5,359 nucleotides of DNA, from assembly GCA_016839955.1 (NCBI GenBank), contig JAEOTI010000510.1, positions 1-5,359 on the forward strand, in the 5' to 3' direction. This DNA is from Candidatus Hodarchaeota archaeon. Lineage in GTDB: Archaea > Asgardarchaeota > Heimdallarchaeia > Hodarchaeales > YT1-057. This document shows, one piece after another, positions 1 to 4,099 of this stretch (positions are counted from its first letter, which is position 1; each line of letters starts with the position of its first letter). The notes beneath the pieces were generated by a model. The model saw only the letters and a program-made list of their open reading frames with translations, was not told the origin of the DNA and searched no databases. Made by a program: the position numbers and the translations under genes.

Positions 1-54
1 AAATCTTCGACCATCGTTATCAGTTTAATTAATGAAAATTATCATTTAAATACA

Positions 55-150
55 TGCCCCCTACGGAGGGCAAAAACTTATAATAGTTGCCCATTATAAA
101 GGGCGAAAATTATATTTACTTGCCCTCTAAAGGGGATAAATATTAAATGC
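55..150. repeat. Three tandem 33-nt units, each with a short GC-rich stem-loop
   Basis: TGCCC begins at 55, 88 and 121, an exact 33-nt spacing. In each unit it is followed after 6-8 nt by a G-rich complementary arm: GGGCA (68-72), GGGCG (101-105) and GGGGA (132-136). Units 1 and 2 form a 5-bp stem around an 8-nt loop. In unit 1 the loop can pair further (CC-TAC-GG). Unit 3 is degenerate. The AT-rich tails are partly alike (GAAAATTATATTTA at 105-118, AAATATTAAAT at 138-148). A related tail without a hairpin appears at 34-48. The stem is conserved while the loop varies, and 33 bp is about three helical turns. This suits either a protein-binding array or a structured transcript. It is not a CRISPR array, because the conserved part is too short. 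Confidence 0.6.
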
Positions 151-243
151 AAAATAGGATCCTTATATTTCCTTTTGTTTCTTTCATAAATGTGATGTAT
201 TTGTTATATTTTTCAACCTTCAGTGAAATTGTTTTATATTTGA

Positions 244-257
244 CTCATTTAAATGAG
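244..257. repeat. Perfect 14-bp palindrome
   Basis: CTCATTTAAATGAG reads the same on both strands and stops exactly at its ends. Such a site could bind a dimeric regulator, and its core ATTTAAAT also resembles a TATA element. No gene start lies close enough to assign a role, so the function is unknown. Confidence 0.45.
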
Positions 258-346
258 AAATCATAAGGTTAGACTTTCAGAGAATACTCAGATCCTTGGA
301 TCCTCAAAATCGCTCTCATATACATCCTGAAATTTATTTCAATACC

Positions 347-372
347 AATGAAATGCTTGAAATCTCTCTCTA
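347..372. repeat. 26-bp imperfect direct repeat, copy 1 (downstream of the small membrane gene)
   Basis: The first 16 bases, AATGAAATGCTTGAAA, are identical to 873-888. The next ten match at seven positions, giving 23 of 26 overall. This copy lies about 28 nt beyond the stop of the 401-787 gene, and its partner lies about 85 nt upstream of that gene's start. The two copies therefore bracket a single gene in the same orientation, 526 bp apart. Confidence 0.6.
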
Positions 373-400
373 CTGGCATTTCTTCCAAGAGTGTAACAAT

Positions 401-787
401 TCAAGAGATATTTTTCGCATCTACTCTTAATTTTTTGTATTTTTGTAGCCATAATTCAGTTCGTTCTTCGCCTAATGCTTCAGTAAGAGGCCCTTTATGG
501 TATCTATTTGTTGTATGAATCATTTGGATCAAAATTCTCTCAACTTGCTTCCATTCATCCAGTTGAGATAAATTAAACGCTATTTGCATCGGATATTTCA
601 TTTCCTCAAACTTAAGCGTTCCTACTGTTGCTTCTGAATATAAAATACCTAATACTTCTTTAAGTTCACGATATTTGACGATTATATATACTTTCCATCC
701 TTTTTCAAGAAAGAAGGGGAGTAATGCTGCTCCTGCTCCTGCTAGAAAAGCAAAAATATTTTCAATAATTAAATCAATCAAAGCCAA
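401..787 (-). CDS. Small single-pass membrane protein, unknown function
   Basis: I do not recognise this 128-residue protein. Residues 5-27 form one hydrophobic helix (FAFLAGAGAALLPFFL at its core). It is followed by a basic stretch (EKGWKVYIIVKYR) and about 85 residues of charged, mostly helical sequence. By the positive-inside rule the tail should be cytoplasmic. The start is TTG at 785-787, chosen because AGGGA lies 6 nt upstream with good spacing. An ATG at 790-792 is in another frame. An in-frame stop at 812-814 limits any extension. The stop is TGA at 401-403. The gene is transcribed divergently from the HEPN-like gene and stands alone between two 26-bp direct repeats. It has no nucleotidyltransferase motif, so it is not an obvious MNT antitoxin. 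It could be a membrane tether or sensor, but that is a guess. The open frame with a promoter-like box and ribosome site makes a real gene likely. Confidence 0.7.
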   Translation of the reverse strand: MALIDLIIENIFAFLAGAGAALLPFFLEKGWKVYIIVKYRELKEVLGILYSEATVGTLKFEEMKYPMQIAFNLSQLDEWKQVERILIQMIHTTNRYHKGPLTEALGEERTELWLQKYKKLRVDAKNIS

Positions 788-793
788 ATCATT

Positions 794-798
794 TCCCT
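794..798 (-). promoter_or_regulatory. Ribosome binding site supporting the TTG start at 787
   Basis: On the minus strand AGGGA is followed by 6 nt and then TTG. This spacing favours TTG over downstream in-frame candidates. Confidence 0.45.
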
Positions 799-821
799 GT
801 GTTGTTTTAGATCACTCTTTC

Positions 822-829
822 ATTTAAAG
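822..829 (-). promoter_or_regulatory. TATA-like box for the small membrane-protein gene
   Basis: The minus strand reads CTTTAAAT here, close to the archaeal TATA consensus. It lies about 35 nt upstream of the TTG start. Transcription starting roughly 25 nt downstream (near 800) would leave a short leader just long enough for the AGGGA site. Just upstream, TTCCC (836-840) and GGGAA (855-859) form a 5-bp inverted repeat that might be an operator, though it is weak. Confidence 0.4.
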
Positions 830-872
830 TTGATGTTCCCGGAATTTGAGATAAGGGAATTATTACACTTTT

Positions 873-898
873 AATGAAATGCTTGAAAACTCCCCCTA
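873..898. repeat. 26-bp imperfect direct repeat, copy 2 (upstream of the small membrane gene)
   Basis: This is the partner of 347-372: 16 identical bases, then 7 of 10. It lies within the divergent intergenic region, upstream of the TATA-like box of the minus-strand gene and about 80 nt before the TATA-like box of the HEPN gene. It could be a boundary of an inserted gene cassette or a shared regulator site. Confidence 0.6.
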
Positions 899-979
899 AC
901 ACCTTTTTTGATGAATTTTTAGCTATTAATCCATTAAAATTATAGTTTCGAGGAAGGAAAAGCACATTCCAAATTCTTA

Positions 980-991
980 CTATATTATATA
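980..991 (+). promoter_or_regulatory. TATA-like box for the HEPN-domain gene
   Basis: CTATATTATATA sits 67 nt before the GTG codon and 79 nt before the ATG. Transcription would start near 1010-1015 and leave a leader of about 35-48 nt. The surroundings are AT-rich, which lowers specificity. Confidence 0.35.
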
Positions 992-1044
992 TGTCAAATT
1001 AAATCATATCATTCTGTATAATTAGTTAGGAAATAACACCGAAG

Positions 1045-1050
1045 AAGTGA
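1045..1050 (+). promoter_or_regulatory. Possible ribosome binding site that would move the HEPN gene start to ATG 1059
   Basis: AAGTGA ends 8 nt before ATG 1059. It resembles the GGAAGTGA that precedes the TTG start at 4095. The GTG at 1047, the longest possible start, has no good site of its own; the nearest AGGA (1028-1031) is about 15 nt away. So the GTG may be part of the ribosome site rather than the start codon. Confidence 0.4.
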
Positions 1051-2270
1051 AAAGAGCCATGTGGATCAATTTCAAAGAGAAAAAACTTGACTTACGGAAA
1101 TACTTTGACTTGACAATGAAAGGAGCATATTATCGTCAACAAAACTTCATAATTGGATTGAGGTTACAATTAAGTCTAGTCCAGGATCAACTGGTTAAGA
1201 AAATATTGAATAAAATTCTCTCTGTTCCTATAACCTTCATAAATCGATTAATTACCAGTTATAAACTTGCAGGAATAAAAGATTCCCCGCAGGAGCTAGA
1301 AGAACCCAAACTGAAAGAACTCTCAGAACGGATTTATAGGTGTTATATTACTACCAGTGACGAGAAAAATCTGGAATTCTTCAATTTCCCTTTCAATAAA
1401 ACTGATCTAATCATGAAAATTGAAAAAGAAATTAGATTATGGTTTGAAAACGCACATCAGAGTAGTGCGGTCTTATTGAGGAGGATAGAACAAATTATTC
1501 CAGAGTATTTTGAAATTCCAAAATTTTTCACGGATCCTGATATGGAAGTCAAAAATTATTCAGTTTCAGACTTCGAAAGCCTTTGGACATTTATCTTTGG
1601 GGAAGAGGATGAACATCTAAAATTACAGGCCTATCAGCTAAGTAAATGGAATTTTTCGAAAAGTCACGAATTCTACAAAGCATACCGCGACTCAACTCAA
1701 TATTCAGACTATATTCGTCTCCAAATGTTAGAAATCCATTCGTACGAAAATGCCTTTTTAGATATTATAACAAGTTTTGAACACTTTCTCGCATATTATT
1801 TTGGTATAATCGCGTCAACTAAGCCTAAGAAATTCCTAAATACTAGGGGAATCAATAAAAACTGTAAGAAGGCTATGAAGGAACTTATTGCTGAATATAA
1901 ATCATTGCAACAGCAAAAACATTCTGAAAGTGCCTATAAAGAATTTATTACCCGATTAGTCAACCAGGAGCGAATTAATCTTGGGTTTATGAGTAGATCC
2001 CTTAGGAACTATATTGAAGACCATGCAGGATATCAAATTCTGATTGATCCCACTAGTGACTTATTTGAATACTATAATCAGCTTAGAATTCATAGAAACA
2101 ATCTGGTTCACCCAGGGACATTGGAAAAAAGTAGTATCCCATTTCCACACTCTTTAGATGAGTTGGAAAGAGTAGTAGATCAAATGACATCCCTTGGTCA
2201 CACCATTCTTGACAGTTGCCAAGTATATGAGTTTTCAAAGGAAGCCTCTCTAAGCTTTTCTCATAGCTAA
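1047..2270 (+). CDS. HEPN-domain protein, probable ribonuclease; N-terminal half unknown
   Basis: The protein has 407 residues from GTG 1047, or 403 from ATG 1059, which I prefer because AAGTGA then serves as ribosome site. It has no signal peptide or membrane helix, so it should be cytoplasmic. Residues about 230-390 are helical and HEPN-like. One helix carries SFEHFLAYYFG (243-253). A later segment, EYYNQLRIHRNNLVHPG, contains R350-N-N-L-V-H355, the Rx4H motif with Asn after Arg that forms the RNase active site in catalytic HEPN domains. The fragment resembles the Apea-like/RiboL-PSP group, but I cannot assign a family. Residues 1-225 match nothing I know; they are helical, charged and without an ATPase or nucleotidyltransferase motif. 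HEPN RNases are frequent in toxin-antitoxin and abortive-infection systems. The divergent small membrane protein is the only candidate partner here. The gene is convergent with the transglutaminase gene, with 26 bp between stops. HEPN assignment is fairly confident; a defence role is inference. Confidence 0.75.
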   Translation: MKRAMWINFKEKKLDLRKYFDLTMKGAYYRQQNFIIGLRLQLSLVQDQLVKKILNKILSVPITFINRLITSYKLAGIKDSPQELEEPKLKELSERIYRCYITTSDEKNLEFFNFPFNKTDLIMKIEKEIRLWFENAHQSSAVLLRRIEQIIPEYFEIPKFFTDPDMEVKNYSVSDFESLWTFIFGEEDEHLKLQAYQLSKWNFSKSHEFYKAYRDSTQYSDYIRLQMLEIHSYENAFLDIITSFEHFLAYYFGIIASTKPKKFLNTRGINKNCKKAMKELIAEYKSLQQQKHSESAYKEFITRLVNQERINLGFMSRSLRNYIEDHAGYQILIDPTSDLFEYYNQLRIHRNNLVHPGTLEKSSIPFPHSLDELERVVDQMTSLGHTILDSCQVYEFSKEASLSFSHS

Positions 2271-2273
2271 AAA
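2269..2273 (-). terminator. Possible oligo-T terminator of the minus-strand operon
   Basis: The minus strand has TTTTT about 24 nt after the transglutaminase stop, overlapping the HEPN gene's TAA. Archaeal transcription often ends at short T runs, but five Ts in an AT-rich region is weak evidence. No hairpin is visible. Confidence 0.2.
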
Positions 2274-2296
2274 TCTATCTTGATTCTAATTTGGGT

Positions 2297-3394
2297 CTAT
2301 CTATTGGTGCTTTCTCTGGCTTGACTGTCTGATGATTTACTTTCTTCAATGGCTGCAATGGTGAACAAACAAATTAATCCCATGCTTATTATGAGCCAGA
2401 ATGATATGAATTCTACAAACCCTGAAGCTATAATTTCCGTACTAAATTGAATATTTGAAACATATCCCTCTTGTACTATGGAAATAGAGTCTCTTTCGGC
2501 CTTATAAAAAAGATCTGTGCCAAAAAACCAATCATAATAAAAAGGAGTTTGATATGGGGAATAAATGGCCTCAAAATAATAAGGAAAATCAAAATCAAGA
2601 GTCCCTGCCGTGGGATCAACAGGGTGCCAAGTATTTGCTTCGTCAAGAATTTCAGCCCATTCGTGGCCTTGTGATTCTAAACTAGTTATATTAATCAAAT
2701 AACCATGTACAAGACGAGCTGGAATATTAACTGCTCTACACATTGAAACAAAAAGTCGAGCAAAATGTCTACATACTCCATCTTTCCTTTCATAGATTTC
2801 TGAGGCCCAACCTCCTTTCTCACCAGTCAGATTATAAGATGTGCCAAAACTATAATTATAAGTGAGATATGTATTAACGTATGTGTTTAATTTCTTTACT
2901 TTTGTCATCACATCAGTTTCCCCATTCACCATCTTCCAAGCACTTTCATTTATTGGAAGATAGTTAGGTTCAATATACTTTGAGGGCTGTAACCATTGAC
3001 TAATATTTGTCGAACTGGATTCTTTATAACTTCGAGATGCAGGATATCTTGATGTTATAACCTCAATAAAATATTGAGTGTCGGAACTTAATATATTCCC
3101 AGAAATATTTAACCACACATTTCCCCATTCATCCCCATCAATCGAATATTTCTTAATATGTAGTCTATTGATAAATAGAGGGATTGAACTATTAGCATTT
3201 GAAGATGTTAAATAAGCGGAAGTATAGACTCCTGGATGATAAAATCTCCCTATGGGAACTAGAATATAATCAATATCAGTCACATCTTCAACTGTAACCT
3301 TATAATAAGTATGCAAAGTAATGGTTTCTACCTCTCGTTTAGTAATGGGCATTCCTGGTAATGCAATAGAGAGGACCCACAACCAAATAATCAT
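2297..3394 (-). CDS. Membrane-anchored extracellular transglutaminase-like protein
   Basis: The transglutaminase-like core spans about residues 155-265, counted from ATG 3394. The full papain-like triad is visible: Cys208 in RKDGVCRHFARLF, His244 in GHEWAEI and Asp260 in WHPVDPTAG. In prokaryotes this fold usually acts as a cysteine protease or amidase, and sometimes as a crosslinker; the substrate here is unknown. The N-terminus is a signal-peptide-like hydrophobic stretch (IIWLWVLSIALPG). Residues 25-135 are probably a beta domain. Residues 325-348 form a membrane helix followed by a short polar tail, so the catalytic domain should face outside. The start is doubtful. ATG 3394 gives a signal peptide without a basic n-region and has no good ribosome site. 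The frame is open upstream to a TGA at 3455-3457 and encodes HFIQKHPYKLTIIGL, a proper basic n-region. AGGTGA (3455-3460) lies 6 nt before an in-frame ATA at 3446-3448, which is probably the true start. It is the last gene of a three-gene operon. Confidence 0.88.
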   Translation of the reverse strand: MIIWLWVLSIALPGMPITKREVETITLHTYYKVTVEDVTDIDYILVPIGRFYHPGVYTSAYLTSSNANSSIPLFINRLHIKKYSIDGDEWGNVWLNISGNILSSDTQYFIEVITSRYPASRSYKESSSTNISQWLQPSKYIEPNYLPINESAWKMVNGETDVMTKVKKLNTYVNTYLTYNYSFGTSYNLTGEKGGWASEIYERKDGVCRHFARLFVSMCRAVNIPARLVHGYLINITSLESQGHEWAEILDEANTWHPVDPTAGTLDFDFPYYFEAIYSPYQTPFYYDWFFGTDLFYKAERDSISIVQEGYVSNIQFSTEIIASGFVEFISFWLIISMGLICLFTIAAIEESKSSDSQARESTNR

Positions 3395-3454
3395 GAGTCC
3401 AATTATTGTCAGTTTATATGGGTGTTTCTGAATGAAATGAGCTCTTATGATTGT

Positions 3455-3460
3455 TCACCT
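3455..3460 (-). promoter_or_regulatory. Strong ribosome binding site for the transglutaminase gene
   Basis: The minus strand reads AGGTGA, the best match to the archaeal 16S anti-Shine-Dalgarno in the window. It begins 5 nt after the TAG of the upstream gene (3466-3468). The nearest in-frame ATG is about 60 nt away (3394), but an in-frame ATA starts 6 nt after the site. The GTG within the site opens only a 14-codon frame in another phase, ending at TAA. Confidence 0.65.
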
Positions 3461-3465
3461 ATATT

Positions 3466-4095
3466 CTATTTCTGAGAATAAGGCCAAAATAAATGGAGAA
3501 ATACCTTTTTTCTATCTTCTCTCAACGCAAGACTTTTTTTAAGCCGATTCATTATAATATCAGTAGTTTGATCTACTTGATCTATTATTTCTCCTTGCCA
3601 TTCTTCTAAAGCCAGTTTAATCATACTCTGAGATTCCACTAAATGTCCTTCCGATAAAAATCTGTTTGGAGGAGTATCAATGTAGTGTTTCTCTAATCTA
3701 TCTTTAGTAGACCTCCTTCCCGATGCATTAGACATGATAAATTGAATTTCAGTTCCTAATTTTGGTTTAAATCGATTTATTTCAAAATTAAATCGATCCC
3801 AAATTTTTTCTATTTTTTCTAATAACCCAGGGTGAAAATGAAGAATATATCTAGAAACAGTATTGTCTCCAGAAACAGTTTCCCTTGATGAAATAGTAGA
3901 AAATTCTTGAAGCACGACAGTTTGTTTGAAGTAATTTGTTAAAGGACCAAAACATTGTTCAAGAAGTAAGGTGTTTCGTTCGATCTGGTATTCAATACCT
4001 CGTAACCTTATACTCCATAATTGAATTAAAAAGATAATAATAAGTGATACTACTGATATCAATGCTGAAAATAGTGCAAGTTCTTCTGTTGCCAA
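3466..4095 (-). CDS. Single-pass membrane protein of the surface operon, unknown function
   Basis: I do not recognise this 209-residue protein. Residues 7-27 (ALFSALISVVSLIIIFLIQL) form one membrane helix, followed by a basic SIRLRG. This predicts an outside N-terminus and a cytoplasmic body of about 175 residues. The body is mainly helical and charged, with a basic middle (SGRRSTKDRLEKH) and a basic C-terminal helix (NRLKKSLALREDRKK). No catalytic motif is evident. The start is TTG at 4093-4095, supported by GGAAGTGA 4 nt upstream, and it lies only 4 nt after the stop of the preceding surface-protein gene, which implies translational coupling. The stop is TAG. Because it lies between a surface protein and an extracellular transglutaminase, it may link the surface complex to the cytoplasm. 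Its layout (N-terminal anchor, cytoplasmic helical body, TTG start) resembles the 401-787 product, but I see no clear sequence similarity. Confidence 0.8.
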   Translation of the reverse strand: MATEELALFSALISVVSLIIIFLIQLWSIRLRGIEYQIERNTLLLEQCFGPLTNYFKQTVVLQEFSTISSRETVSGDNTVSRYILHFHPGLLEKIEKIWDRFNFEINRFKPKLGTEIQFIMSNASGRRSTKDRLEKHYIDTPPNRFLSEGHLVESQSMIKLALEEWQGEIIDQVDQTTDIIMNRLKKSLALREDRKKVFLHLFWPYSQK

Positions 4096-4099
4096 TTTT

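Larger units (their letters stand above)
1..400. other. AT-rich non-coding region with hairpins and palindromes
   Basis: I see no convincing gene, tRNA or rRNA here. The stretch is strongly AT-rich except for short GC clusters. It contains the 33-nt-phased hairpin array (55-150), AT palindromes such as TTAATTAA (25-32) and ATTTAAAT (44-51), an AGGATCCT palindrome (156-163), a 14-bp palindrome (244-257), and the first copy of the direct repeat (347-372). It lies downstream of the minus-strand gene that ends at 401. It could hold that gene's 3' end or a regulatory or structured RNA element belonging to a gene left of the window. The absence of coding is judged by eye only. Confidence 0.6.

Noticed and set aside
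55..150. CRISPR array
   Set aside because: Only about 5 bases per arm are conserved and the supposed spacers resemble each other, unlike CRISPR repeats and spacers.
836..860. TTCCC/GGGAA inverted repeat as a firm operator
   Set aside because: It is only a 5-bp stem with a 14-nt gap in a short region, easily expected by chance.
401..2270. MNT-HEPN toxin-antitoxin pair
   Set aside because: The small partner has a membrane helix and lacks the GSxxxxxxxxxSDxD nucleotidyltransferase motif. The genes are divergent, not an overlapping operon.
2471..2674. Plus-strand open frame of 67 codons
   Set aside because: It is fully inside the transglutaminase gene on the other strand, with no ribosome site and an unprotein-like Lys/Ile-rich composition.
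3416..3458. GTG at 3458 as the transglutaminase start with a frameshift
   Set aside because: That frame ends after 14 codons at TAA. Linking it to the enzyme would need a +1 shift with no slippery sequence seen; an ATA start explains the data more simply.
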